DNA of 64,000 nucleotides from Sphagnum magellanicum (taxonomy: Eukaryota > Streptophyta > Sphagnopsida > Sphagnales > Sphagnaceae), in contig CM038910.1 in assembly GCA_021904315.1 (NCBI GenBank), positions 6,200,001 to 6,264,000 of the forward strand, given 5' to 3'. The notes beneath the pieces are model-generated. The model searched no databases, was not told where the DNA came from, and saw nothing but the letters and a program-made list of their open reading frames with translations. The translations under genes and the position numbers were made by a program. Below, piece by piece: positions 47,990-60,349 of the stretch; the stretch's first letter is position 1, and the number at the start of each line of letters is the position of its first letter.

Positions 47990-48233
47990 GACCTAGGCAT
48001 TTCGTAGGTCGCCACTTCTAGCAGCACTTTTGTAATAATGGTATAGGACAGTCGCCAATTAATGTTAATTAGTACTGGGATCCTCGCCAGTTTTCTACAA
48101 GAAGTTTCAAATAGGTGTAGCCAAAATATTAAAATGATTCTTAATTTTCTTTTAGTTTCATATTTGGTCTATAGCCAAATTAGGCTAAATCTTTTTGTGG
48201 ATGATTGCCAATATGGCTACATCACAGAATTGC
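47990..48233. mobile_element. MITE of the TAGCCAAATTTGGCTA family, right end clear
   Basis: The right part, TTCATATTTGGTCTATAGCC then AAATTAGGCTAAATCTTTTTG, GTGGATGATTGCCAATATGG and CTACATCACAGAATT, parallels the right end of the 35.2-kb foldback MITE (TTCATATCTGGTGCGTAGCC and so on, to CTACGTCACAAAATCC). The left end is not certain; GTCGCCACTTC and CAGTCGCCAATTAA near 48.01-48.06 kb may belong to it. The element is followed immediately by a G run. Confidence 0.5.
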
Positions 48234-48256
48234 GGGGGGGGGGGGGGGGGGGGGGG
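48234..48256. repeat. Homopolymer of 23 guanines
   Basis: An uninterrupted G run directly abuts the right end of the preceding MITE. It is followed within 100 bases by CCCC-rich, (CAAAA)n and A-rich low-complexity sequence (48290-48430). Run length may be inexact in the assembly. Confidence 0.85.
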
Positions 48257-48429
48257 ATGACATTGGTGATGGGTAGCGAGTATGCCACCCCCCTCCCCAC
48301 CAAAAAAAATTCCAATACCCACAAAACAAAACAAAACAAAAAAAAAAAAAAAAACAAATCATTGTGCTGCATAAGGTGTTGCTGAGAGTCCTATGAATTA
48401 TGATTTTTGATGCCCCCCCTCACCCCCCC

Positions 48430-51400
48430 CTTGTATGATGGATCTTATAGTAAGAATTTTTTGAGCTTTATACCTACTCAAGTAGATGATGAATGATGAG
48501 AGAGAGACACACACACACACTCTTACAAAGCAGTGGATGTGGTTCTTCTCTAGTGATGAATGTTGTTACATAGATGTGGATGAAAATATAAGCAATGAAT
48601 TAATGATGAAAAATGGATGATATGTGAAAAGCTTTTGTCATATACATTATTCAATATGAAAAATGGATGATATATGAAATGCTTGGTCATAATGCATTGA
48701 AATAATTTTAGTCAATATGTCAAAGAAAATCTGACACATGAATGAAAAACTAAATGGCTTGCTTGCCCAAAAAATAATGTTAATAGAGTGATGACAATCG
48801 AAGCAAGAGAATTTTTATTTTTTAAAAATGGGTAACCATCAAGTATACCAGTTAAAAGAAAAAATCCCTAATGGGGGCATTTTGAAAAGCAAAAATGCTT
48901 GTGTTTTGCTTTTCAAAATGCATTCTTGTAGTTTTCGTCAAATAAGGGTGCCTTCAACTACACAAGCTAAAATTATGGAGGTTTTGCCAACATGAGTGAC
49001 ATTCACCAAAATAACAAAAGGTGGTTTGTTGCTCAATCATGTGAATGGGCATTGAGGAAAAGGAAGGCACAAAAGAAGGCCAATTTACATGTTGTAAAGG
49101 AGGTTCTCATTCGAGTGTGTTCTCTTAAGGGAGGGGGCACTTGAGTGCGTGAGCTCAAGGGTGTTCTCAAACCTTAGAGAGCGCATGAGTATGAGAACTT
49201 GTGCTTACTTAAGACAACTCTTTTTTTATTTCCTCTCTTCTTTCTCAATCCATAGAAAAGAAATATTTCCATGGGAACATATATAACTAGAGAGCTCCCC
49301 TAGTATAATGCCTTAGGGTTCTTTTACTTGGGGAGATCCCTCAAAACACACATAGAAATAAAAAGGAAGTTGTTTACATGTTGAGTCAAGGTCCACTAAT
49401 GACAAAATACTAAGTTTGAAGGTTTCTTTGCATTTTTTATTTTACAAACACAACCCCCAAAACCCCTAGAGGCACACATATGGGTGAGAAATAACTATAA
49501 TGTTGTGTGATGTCACAATGTTAAAAAATTAAAAAAAGAATTAGGTGCTACCAAATCCATCTCAATCCAAGCAAATGAAGTCGTTGCCCTAGACACCAAG
49601 TGTGAAGAAGGATCCATTCATATATGTGCTTTAGAAGTGGAAACAAGTCCCCATTTTACTCGCAAATGTTTTAAAAATTCATGTGTGTGAATGGTGTGTT
49701 TGGGGGAAAATGTGGAGGCCAATATAAGACACCAAAGAAATAACTTTTGAAATTACCAAATATTGCAATTATTTTTACAATAAATACATTTGATGCGTGC
49801 AATGGCATTCTATTGTTATTTCATGAAATATAACATGTATGTGAGAACAATCATGAACTCAATAGAAATGACTAAGAAAACATGGTGTTTGTTGCGGTTT
49901 AGTTTGCAATGTAGTAGATTAATACTTGATATTACACAATGCCAATGCTTATCAAAATTTTATTCACCTCAAAAAGTTACTCATTTTTAACGAAGTGCCA
50001 ATTATGAAAATATGATCTAAAAACAAGACAAAATATGGTGAATTTGAAGTATTGACAAATGTTATAAATTTATCAAATAAATATTGATACAACTTTATTA
50101 ATTAAATAGGATATATAATCTTTTGTGACATACCTAACATCAATCCACACCTTCGTAAATTCTTTTCATTTTCCCCTTTCTTATTGGTAAATCAATAATC
50201 TATCATAGTAGAATTTTCTTTCATGCATTTCAATTCAATGTGGCTTTTTTATTATGTTTTAGGACTTTGTTTTCAAAACCAATTATTTTTATTTATTTTG
50301 GGTATTTAGATGTTTGACTTCTCAATGAATTCATTATTTGGTACAATTTTTTTGGGTTGATATTTATGTTTTCACACTATTTATCACTTGAGCTTGTTTT
50401 TCAAAATATCTTCTCACAATTAATACATCCAAAGAAATGTTGTTTTGATTAGCAAGTGAAAATAATACTCGTAATTACATTGTTTTTTCACTTTGTTTTC
50501 CACCAAGTTTTATGATTTTTTCTTCATAATCAATCTATAGACCCAAGTCTTAGATTAGCATTGGATAATTTCAAATAGTACGATATTTGATTAAAGGTCA
50601 TTAACTCAATCATGAATTATTTGTGAGTTATGAAGAGGTTTTAAATGAATAATGCATTTTTTAAATAAAATAATATTGAGACAATCATTTTTATTTTTTA
50701 AAAGTTGCATCTAAAACTAACTAATTTCAATATTTATGACCAAGAGCTTTTATTGAATAAGGTACAATCACATTAACATAAGCAATAATAAGTGTAACTA
50801 GTATTTGGCCTTTAATGTTTTAATGTTTAAAATTGTGATAATATGCAAGTTATTAAAACACACTCATGGCAATGTTTTTAATATATTAAATGACAACTTG
50901 TGATATGATTTGAAATAAATATAATGAAATAGAATACTCAAAAACATTCATTAAATATTGTAATGAGTGTGTCAAAAGCATTATAATTTTTTTTGGGGGG
51001 AGATATTTTAAACATGTCAAAAAATCAAAGAGATTCTTTAAACATATTTTTACATGATAGCATAATGCAAAAAATTTATTTGAGTCATAAGAATTTTTCA
51101 TTTAAAAAAAAAATTACAAACAAAATATTTTTTAAATATTCCAAAATAAGCATTGACAAAAGTGTCAAAGTGGTTCTTCTTAATGTGGATGCACCCAATA
51201 TGAAAAAGATTTGAAATGTTTAATACATAACTAAATCTTATATTATAATTTCAAAAGGTATAATTGTTTCAATTATGCCAATATCCATTATAATGTACAA
51301 TTTGAAAATAACAAGGTTCATAATATCCATTGTAACATGGATGAACGTTACATTTCTTTCATATTGGGATTTGAAGATGGTTATCAAATGGCAAGTTTTT

Positions 51401-52010
51401 TTTGACAACTTTCAAATGTTTATGAATTCTTAATTATGTATTCATTTACTTGGTCAAGTAAATTGTTCTTTATGTAAAGAACCCAATTATAATGGTTATC
51501 ATTATGGAAGGAAACCACACATGTAAAGATTTTGGGACTTCCAAGTCTTAAAAAGGAAGCAGGAGCCATATGTTTAAAAAAAACCATTTATCCAAAATTG
51601 GTTGGTAAACTTTGCATCATTTGAGTTCAAGGCTAATGTTTTCATACTTGTAGCTACAAAATGAAAAGAAAATAATTATAAGAAAAAGGCCCAAATTTGG
51701 TAGATTAAGAAAATCAAATAAACAAAAATCAACCAATTTTACAATAGGTTATAAGTAGCCAACAATATAGAAGGATGGTTTAACAATTTTATTTTAATAT
51801 TTCAATTATATTCTTCATTCCCCTATTGGCAAAAGATATTTGAATAAGACATGCAAACATTAAATAGGTGCAAAAAAATAAAATTTGTTACATTGAACTT
51901 GATGTAGTTGTAAGATAATACCCAACCAAATTTTTTTTAAGCTTATTACTATATTGAATTATGATTAATATTTTGACTATATTTTTGTCAAATTGTCTTT
52001 AAAGGAAAAA
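48430..52010. other. Gene-free AT-rich spacer
   Basis: An (AG)n/(AC)n microsatellite is at about 48500-48520. Otherwise I see no supported gene. Open frames at 49790-49990 and 50886-51214 overlap in opposite directions and show no domain. Confidence 0.45.
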
Positions 52011-52036
52011 AAATGATGTAATGGTTATTATTCCCC

Positions 52037-54464
52037 CCTTTCAACCCAAAGGTTTCTTCTAGGATGAAATGGATGGAAAAAAAACGTTTGGGTAACTTTG
52101 TCAAGTTAATTGGCCCCAAGGAATAACTACCCCAAGAATAAATGAATTGATGGGCAACACCAACCAAGGTAACCATGGGGGAAAAAAGGACTTGGAATAT
52201 TCAATAAAATTGCAAATGGAAAGAAGGACTTGGAAATCCCAACCAAGTTGCCAAGCTGGGAAAAAGGGTATAAAGTAGTAACCCCAACCAAATAATTTCC
52301 TTTAGCAGAATATGACTTTTTGTCATGGCATTAAACCTTCAAAGCCAAATGGTTTTCCAAGGTCAACAAAAACCAAAACAAACTATGGCAAAATCATGTT
52401 CAAATTTAATTCGAAACACAGAACATGGAAATCAAAGACCAAAATTGGAAGCATGCAACACAAAAATATAAATGAATTATTTTTTATAACATTTGAAACC
52501 ATGAATATGAAATGAACCGAATAAGGTTATGGTGCAAAATTGTATTTTAAACAAATGTTGAACATGCTAAAAGTAAAGAAGGGTTATTTTTATTTATACT
52601 CATTTAGGGATCTATTTCAAATATGCGTATCATTTAAAGAGCCTCCTTGAAAACTTTATTAATTATAAGTGAACTACAAGTGAACAAATATTAAATTGTG
52701 AATGAACTAGGAGTGAATAAAGAATTAACTATTTAAAGTGAATTGAAAATGAACTACAGATGAACATTGAGTGAATTATGATTGAAATACAAATTATGTT
52801 AGTAATGGTGATGTTCTTCAATGCTAACATTGGTAACATTTTCTTTGAAAATCAAAGAGTGTCCCAAAAATTTGAAACAAAATGAAAGTCCAAATTGAAT
52901 GTTGTGAGTTACAAGTTAAGGCCAAATTGGTAGTTTAATTTCCAACCATTAAAACTTAGGAAACAAGGGCCAAATGACCTTAAATAAAAATGTGCGACAC
53001 AACATTGAAAAGATCTTGCCTATGGCTATAATTTGTAGTTGGAAGCTTCTCAATCAAAGTTTACATGAGGAAGTTATGAGTTAGCAAAATTATAGGAACG
53101 TATGTATTCAATACGAAATTTGGGCCCAAAACATGGTTTTAAGGGCAACTTGGGTGGGTTTTCCTTGGGGCAATAATGCCAACCATGTGTTCCTTGAATA
53201 ATTTACAAAACAAATTTCCTTTGGCAACTTGGTTAGGGCTACCAAGTTTGTTTTTCCCAAAGAAAGTCACTTATTAATATCCATGTGTCAAATTAATATA
53301 CCAAGAATATTTCATGACGTGGCATGGAATATGTTTTAAGATTCTTTTCCTGCTCGCCTAAGCATGCTCACCTACTCAAGTTCGCCCGCTAGCATCGTTG
53401 CTTAGTTTGTGCTACCACATAATCCCCTTGTCCTTCTAGAAGTTGTTGCACAAGGAATGTCCCTTTCTTCTAAGGGAGAGGGGGTTTAAATGAAATCCCC
53501 AACAAAAAAAACATGTATTGGGCCCAAGTTTTATGGGGAACGCAGGGTCACCTTCTTGCCTTGAGGAAAGCCCACCCAAATTGCCCCACAAACCATGTTT
53601 TAAGCCCAAGTTGATCACTATGGAACACATGGTTTTTCATACATTCATTACTTCCTCGTGTGAACTTTGATTGAAAAGCTTCCAACTCCAAAGTTATAGC
53701 CCTAAACTATATCTTTCCAACATTGTGTCATACATTTTTATTTGAAGTTAATTAACTAATGTTTCTTGACATTTAGTGGTCAAGAATCAAACTACCAATT
53801 TAATTTCTAACTTTTTTTTAACAATAACTTTTAGCTTACAACTTCAAATGAAAATGTAAGCTCACATTTAATATTTAGGCTTTGAAAGCTTGTTTATGTT
53901 ATAAAGAACTTTCAACTTGAACATAGTTTACCCCTTAGACTTTTGTTTCAAAATTAAATGCATTCCTTACTCCTTCAAGAAATCCTTTTCTCTTTCGAGA
54001 AATTGCTCCACAAATAACTTGGTTGAAGCTACCAATTAATCCCCTTTTCCCCAAAGAAAGTTTCCCTTTCTCTAGGGAAGTTATTACTTAGGGAACTTGG
54101 TTACAGCTACCACAAAGTCCCCTTCTCCTTGGGGAAAATTCCCTTTTTCTTTGAGGAAGTTGCTCCTCGAGGAACTTTGATGGGGCTACCATTTAATCCT
54201 TTTTTCTTTGTGGAAGTTGCTCCCTAGGGCAACTTGGTTCGGATTTCCAATTGTTTTTTTCCTTGGGTCAACTAAGTTGAATATTCCAAGTTCTTTTCTC
54301 TCCCTTAGATAATTAGGTTGGGGTTGCCACTCAATCCCCTTCTCCTTAAAGAAATTGTTCCTTAGAATAATTAGCTTGACAAAGTTATTAAAAAATTATA
54401 TATATTTTTCATCCATTTTTTTGGTTTGGGATAATGATCGATCCTTTCACTTTGGGTTGAACAA
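52037..54464. repeat. Large imperfect inverted repeat (foldback locus), about 2.4 kb
   Basis: The left arm begins TTCAACCCAAAGG and runs GGATGAAATGGATGG, TAACTTTGTCAAGTTAATT, GACTTGGAATATTCAA, AAATCCCAACCAAGTTGCC. Read inward from 54464, the right arm gives TTCAACCCAAAG, AATGGATGAAAAA, TAACTTTGTCAAGCTAATT, GAACTTGGAATATTCAA, AAATCCGAACCAAGTTGCC. A second matched pair is about 52890-53160 against 53590-53830 (TTGGTAGTTTAATTTCCAAC with a TTAGAAATTAAATTGGTAGT-type partner, and GTTGGAAGCTTCTCAATCAA with CTTTGATTGAAAAGCTTCCA). The right arm also holds a tandem repeat of about 95 bp (53.99-54.24 kb). No protein is encoded. It may be a foldback transposon or an inverted duplication. Confidence 0.7.
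52660..52790. repeat. Degenerate GTGAACTA-type array
   Basis: Variants of AAGTGAACTACAAGTGAAC and ATTGAAAATGAACTACAGAT repeat at about 20-24 bp. The reverse complement of the same word set forms a longer array at 56590-56890. Confidence 0.55.
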
Positions 54465-54469
54465 AAGAT

Positions 54470-56580
54470 TCCAATCACTATACATTTTCACTAATCATTA
54501 TTAAAATCCACATGTTAATTGTGCAAATCATGAAAAACAATACTTTAATGGATGAACGAACTTGACACCAATTAAAATATTCTTGAAATTTCTACTTTTT
54601 AAACAAATTAATTGCCCCAAATGCCAAATTTTCAAAATTTTGAACTTCAATCATTGAAAGTGGTGGAAACCTTAAATTGGAACCACAACATTGCATTCAA
54701 CATGCTAATCATAAGCTTTGAATGGAAGTAGGTGGTGTGGCAATTAATGTTTCTAAAACAAAAACACATAACTCTTCCTTCAACACTTTGATGTGCCTCT
54801 ATGGTGCATGTCTATGGTGATTGTTGGAAATGGTGACCATGGAGCATAAAAAAGGACACAACTACATTGGCATGTATTTGTGTGCTAGAAATAGTCCTTC
54901 TAAAAATATTTGCAAGAAAAATATACATAGTAACCTGAAAATTTTGGAAAATAATATATTAAATGTTGAAGTCGAAATAGCTGGGATAATCCAGCTACAC
55001 TTCAAGATATAAAAAAGTGTATAATTCCAACAAATGACTTCTAAGAGAAGAATTAGAGCAACTATAGCATTTCGTTTATTAAATAAATATATAATTCGAT
55101 AACTTAGTGTTGAATCCATTCATGTATTGCAATATGTTATGGAATGTGTTATATATAAACCATTGTGTTTGTTTCATTGCATGTTTGAAAATTTTGGCCA
55201 CCCAAATAGATTCAACACAAATGTTGTTTTTTTAATGAAATTCCCAGCCTTTAATAGTAAATAATGTGTAATTAAGGTCCGGTTTCCAAATCTTAGCATG
55301 CCCACAAGCTTGCCTTAAAGGGTTTTCTTATGGAATTTAGCCTTGTTAAGAATTGGAAATCATGCCTAGCCAATTGACTTTTTGATACAATCAAGTCAAA
55401 ACAAAATCATTCGAGACCTTTTGAAATTCCTTCACCAAGTCTTTCAAGGCTAGGAATTTGAAGGGTGAATTCCAACCATTATTTTTTAGCAAACAATTAT
55501 CAAAAGATGACACAAAAAAGACCCAACAATAGCCCTATTGTAAAAATAATACCATAATCCTTAACTTTTCACCTAAAGTGATGGCTGCCAAATGGCAACA
55601 TCACCACAATGCTGCACTCCTAAAATCTTAACTCACCTTTTTCTACTCCTTTTGCCAACCACATTTTGCCAACCTCATTCCCATTGTTAGTAATGGCAAT
55701 AGCTTTGTTGCCATTGCTAGTAGGATTTTGACACAACAACTACAATAGTTCTACCTCCATTGCTAGCAATGACAATGTAGTCACTTTCTAAAATTGCCAA
55801 CACTAATTTTCAATAATAAATATTTTTAGAATTGCCTTGGATTTTGGGATATTATATCCAAAAATTGGACACTATTAATATCAAATTTGCAAAATTTAAG
55901 GGTGTTATATACAATACTAAGATTCTTGGCAATCTATGCATTAGTTTAATTTGTTCAAATTTAGCAATGATGAACTCCAAGTCTTAAATCTAGGGTTTTA
56001 AAGCCTAACTTCAAAAAATATGTTATGAAATGAATTATTTGTACTTTTTTTTTTGTTCTTCACATTTGAAACCTTTTTTTCAAACAAGGTTTGGGGTTTT
56101 TTTTTGTGAATATATATATTTTTAAGTATTTTAAATGGTATTCTATTTGATATTTTTACTAGGTAATTATTTGAGTAGGTATAACTTAATTTATGAATGT
56201 TCAAAGTTTAAAAAATTGATTTTTGAAGGGGCCACATTAATAAGGAATACAAATTTGTAATGATTTCCATTTTTTAATATTGTAATGGAAATTTCAAGCC
56301 ATCTACTTTGGCATGCAATAAATAAACATGTTAAAAAATAATTTTTAATTATGAAAACATTTATAAAAAGGGCCTAGGAATATTATTTGGCCAATTTTTG
56401 TTCCTTGATTATCCCTTGAAAGGTGTTCCTAATGGGTCCACCCAATCATACTTTCACCTAAAAAAGAAAATAAAGTTATATGGAAGGGCCCAAATATTCC
56501 AAAATGTTTGGATTATTTGGTTTCCATGGGCATAATTAGTGTTGGTTGACAAGGGTGCCAATGCTATGGGGTTCATTCAT
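54470..56580. other. Gene-free AT-rich spacer
   Basis: No supported feature. The pair of short frames at 54821-55119 on opposite strands overlap and have no domain. Words such as GCTAGTAGGATTTTGACACAA and GCTAGCAATGACAATG recur near 55.68-55.78 kb, suggesting a small old repeat. Confidence 0.4.
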
Positions 56581-56589
56581 TTGAATGTT

Positions 56590-56890
56590 CAACCATAACT
56601 TGTAATGAACTTGTACCTAACTCTTAGTTTAGTTTCAATTCTCTTAATTAGCTTTTAATTAAATTTAAGTTCACTTCTAGTTTACTCTTGATTCAATTTT
56701 AGTTCACTTCTAGTAATTCATAGTTCACTTTTAGTTAACCCTTGGTTCAATTTTAGTTTATTTCATTTAACTTTTAGTTCACTTTCAATTAATTCTTAGT
56801 TTATTTTCAATTCACTTTTAATTAAGTTTAAGTTCATTATTAATTGAATTTTAATTCACTCTAAATTGAGTTTTAATTCATTCATAATTC
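56590..56890. repeat. Degenerate TTTTAGTTCACTT-type array
   Basis: About 14 diverged units of 20-24 bp (TTTTAGTTCACTTCTAGTTA, TTTAATTCACTC and similar), the inverse of the 52.66-52.79 kb array. Sequence next to both arrays also pairs: AAAAGTAAAGAAGG...TTTATACTCATTTAGG at about 52,570 against the reverse complement of AAATAGAGG...CTTCATTACCTTTAG at about 56,960-56,996. Confidence 0.6.
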
Positions 56891-57210
56891 ACATATGGGT
56901 GCATACGGGCAAACATAGGCCACATGTAGATTGGAAGTTTTTTGAACTAGGTGCCCAATGGGTATAAATAGAGGTAAAAATCTTCATTACCTTTAGTCTA
57001 TTCAACATTAGTTTTGAGTATGTTTTCTTATCATAACCTAATTTTGTTTTTGTTTCTTCCTTGTAATAAAATTTTGTTAGATTTTTATTTTGCACATGTC
57101 ATGTTTTTGTTTTTTTTTTTTTTTTTTGTTTCATGATTTGAATTTGGATTTAGGCTTGTTTTTGTTCTCGTTTTGGGTAGAAAATTATGTAATCTTGGTT
57201 GTTTTCATGT

Positions 57211-59170
57211 TCATGACAAAGTCCATCAAGTTCATTGTATGGTATATACATTCATTGGAACGAAAAGAGAAGCTTTTGGCCTTTAAGTTCGATAATTTGT
57301 TGAAACACCAAGGTCATCACAAAGGTAAGGTTTCCACACTTGGAGTTTATGTTATCACCAACTTCTATTTCAATAAGGACTTAGTGCATGCAAAAAATGA
57401 ACATTATTACATTGTCATTGATTGGCCTTCTGTCCTAAACCACCTCTAAGCCGATGTCCCTTTTAAACAAAAACAAAAATATGTACAATTTGTTCTTATT
57501 ATCTCCTTTTTGCCCATGGTCATCCCATGATTGATTATGAGAACTTGAAATATTTGTTTGAACTATTGAAAATAAAAAATGTTTCCAAAAAAATTAGATT
57601 CAATGTTTAAGTTGGGGCCGGATGGCAAAGGTGATACATGATGTTTGGTTAAAGGCCATAAAGGCCATATTCTTACAATCAAGGTACTTAAAAGAATGGC
57701 TAAACAAAAAAAGATTGTAAAGGATTATTTTAGATTTTTATTACATTCATTATTTCATGATTATAATGGATTGGTATATGATTATAACTAGAATGATGTC
57801 ATGTTAATGTAATTAAAAATCCAAAAATAAATTAGATATAATATAAATGTCCATTTGAGTCATTTTAAATACTTTGAGTCCTTATCTTAATTGTAATTTT
57901 CATCTTAAAAGAATCAAAAGTAATGTATTAAACAATATAATTGACTTCAATTTTCTTCCATGGATAAGTAATGCATACATGTATGAATTTGGTGGATTGT
58001 GGTTAAAAGAAATTGTTGGAAAATTGGTGAACATTAGTTGCAACGATAATAATGTTTTCTAAGGCCATAAAACCATGGTGACCTTGCAATTCAAGGATAA
58101 AGTTGCCCCTTTTGTCACTAAAATCCATTATTTTGCTCACAACACCCACCTTGTTGTCATCATTTTGTTGGACATCCCTTTTGGTGCATCAGTTGGAGCT
58201 TTTCCTACGGAGTCATTATGTTTTTTTGTTCTTAGTTTGAAGAAATTTATAAAATTCCAAAAGATGGCCATCTCCTCCAAACCAAAGGCAACAAGCTCTT
58301 CCAAAATGTGAAAACATGTTGGATCTCCATGTTTTCTTCAGTTAAACAAGTCTAAACTCATAATACCGTCCTCTCATTGTAAAAATGCATGTGAAAAATT
58401 CCAAAAATGATTTTGCGAGGTAGAATTTGAGCTCTTCATGTGATGTGTAGGTCATTCTAAGGTTGCCATGCATCCTTCCTTTGCTCAAATGTTTTCATGC
58501 ATTAATATAATCGCATAGAGCAAATATGTTTTTGTTTGTGACTTTGTGGAATTTGTGAAGGTGGCCACCAAAAGCTTTACATGTTCTATTGTGAATTATA
58601 CGCAAAGTTTGAAAATTCAACTTTTTATGATTTCAATGTTACTGAATCCCTAACCAACACTAACTTGCTCATGGAATAGTTTTCTAATTTGAATGGGGGA
58701 GAGGATTACCTTGCCTTTTCTTTTGCTAGCCACAAGTACTTATTTATTATGATGATGGTATTCATGAATGTTCTTAACCTGTCACCAAACTTGCATTTAG
58801 TCAAGTAGTGAACAAGGTGAAAAAGGAGTGTGAAGGTGCAACTTGAGGCCTGGTGTTTGAGTTGGAAAAACTTTTCTTAGAACATGAGGTGATGATTGTT
58901 TTGGGTGTGTTTTACCCCAATTCTAAACGACCAATATTCCAAAGACGGAAAATAATTTTTACTTTCATTTGAATGTGTTAAAAATAATTTTTTGCATGCT
59001 TCATAAGGTGGCTGAAAATGGGAAGAACATTAACATGCAATCCTAAGTGAGGAGGATAGCCTGAATTTAATGACAAAACTTTGGTGCAAAGTCACCACAT
59101 CTCCCATCCTCAACCACAAGTTCTCAAAATACATGAAGTTAATAGAAAATATCATTGTCTAGGTTCTTGG
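57211..59170 (+). pseudogene. hAT-like transposase pseudogene, near full span
   Basis: Family segments follow in order. MTKSIKFIVWYIHSLERKEK, LLAFKFDNLLKHQGHHKGKV and HAKNEHYYIVIDWPSVLNHL come first (57211-57449, then a stop). KLVNISCNDNNVF precedes a TAA near 58060, then TLQFKDKVAPFVTKIHYFAH with NTHLVVIILLDIPF. A frame change gives KFQKMAISSKPKATSSSK, then NVKTCWISMF at about 58305, then YVFVCDFVEFVKV at about 58525. These correspond, from memory, to a plant hAT-like transposase-derived family (A-H-x-T-N-L and N-V-K-T-R-W-I-S-M-L motifs; here C replaces R). Many stops and shifts and a short central spacing imply internal deletion. The C-terminal dimerisation part was not identified. Confidence 0.65.
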
Positions 59171-60349
59171 TTTCGTTGAAGATGAACACACATTCATCAC
59201 TATTAATTTCATGAAAAGTAGGTTATAGAATTGACAAGAGTATGCATTTGAATTTATGCACTTGATTTTATAGTTAATGGTTTTTTATTATGCAAAACTT
59301 CCTTTATGATCAGGCCATTACCAAACAATAAGGCAAAACATGATATAGTGTAATTGCATAGATGCAAGCTTGTTTTTGGAAGCTGGAAAGGTTTTTTTGG
59401 AGGATTCATGGATTACAAAGAAAAATCAAACACACCATATAAGAATATGACAAAATTTTGAATATAAATTACCATGTTTGAATTTATGTTTGCAGGAATT
59501 CTCCTTTTTTGACATTGCAATTTGTCAACATCAATTGGAATTTGTGATTTTGGGCAAATTTTTTTGATGACCACTCATGGTTACTGGTTGACATTAAGGT
59601 GGATGTAATGGGAAATGACAAGTGTAATCTTACAAATTATGCAACAAGCAATTTTATCATGTGTTTATTGAAAATGTACATGTCTCCTTAATTAATGTAT
59701 GGACCAATTTCTAGCCTTATGCTCCTCTAAACTCTTGAGTTCTTGGAGTTTTAAGAGTTTGGACTTTGGAGTTCCTCCACCACTTCACAAAGAATTCATG
59801 CACAAAAATTTATATTGGGTTTCATGAATTAGGCTTGACACTTAATGCAAAGAATGAACATGTTGTGAAGGTTGGGATGGTCTTCAATGTTTCCTTATGA
59901 TTTCAAAACTATGCAAAGGATGTAGTCATATGCACATTGCAGTTGGACTCTCGCCTTCAATCAATCACTTTTTAGTTTTTCATGCAAATGTGTGATGATA
60001 TATGCTATATTTGTGAGCACATGGTAGATTGTAGTTTTTCATTTTCTAGGTTTTGCATTTCTTTGGACGTCTTGTATCCTTGTAATTGGATTTATTAGTG
60101 CCACTAGGAATATCTTTGTGCAAAATTTGAAGCAAGCCTCTTTGTTGCAACATATTGTTGAATGGAACAAAAATTTCTTGTTTAGCAATAATGCCATCAC
60201 CAAATATGTACTTGTGGCAATACACATGTCGCTAGTATGTTTTGATCACATTGAGGGCTGTTGTTGTTGCAATTTACAACTTGCCATCATGGCCACTCGT
60301 CAAAAAGAAAAATTGCCAAGTCATCTACAGAACACATAAAATTTTGGCC

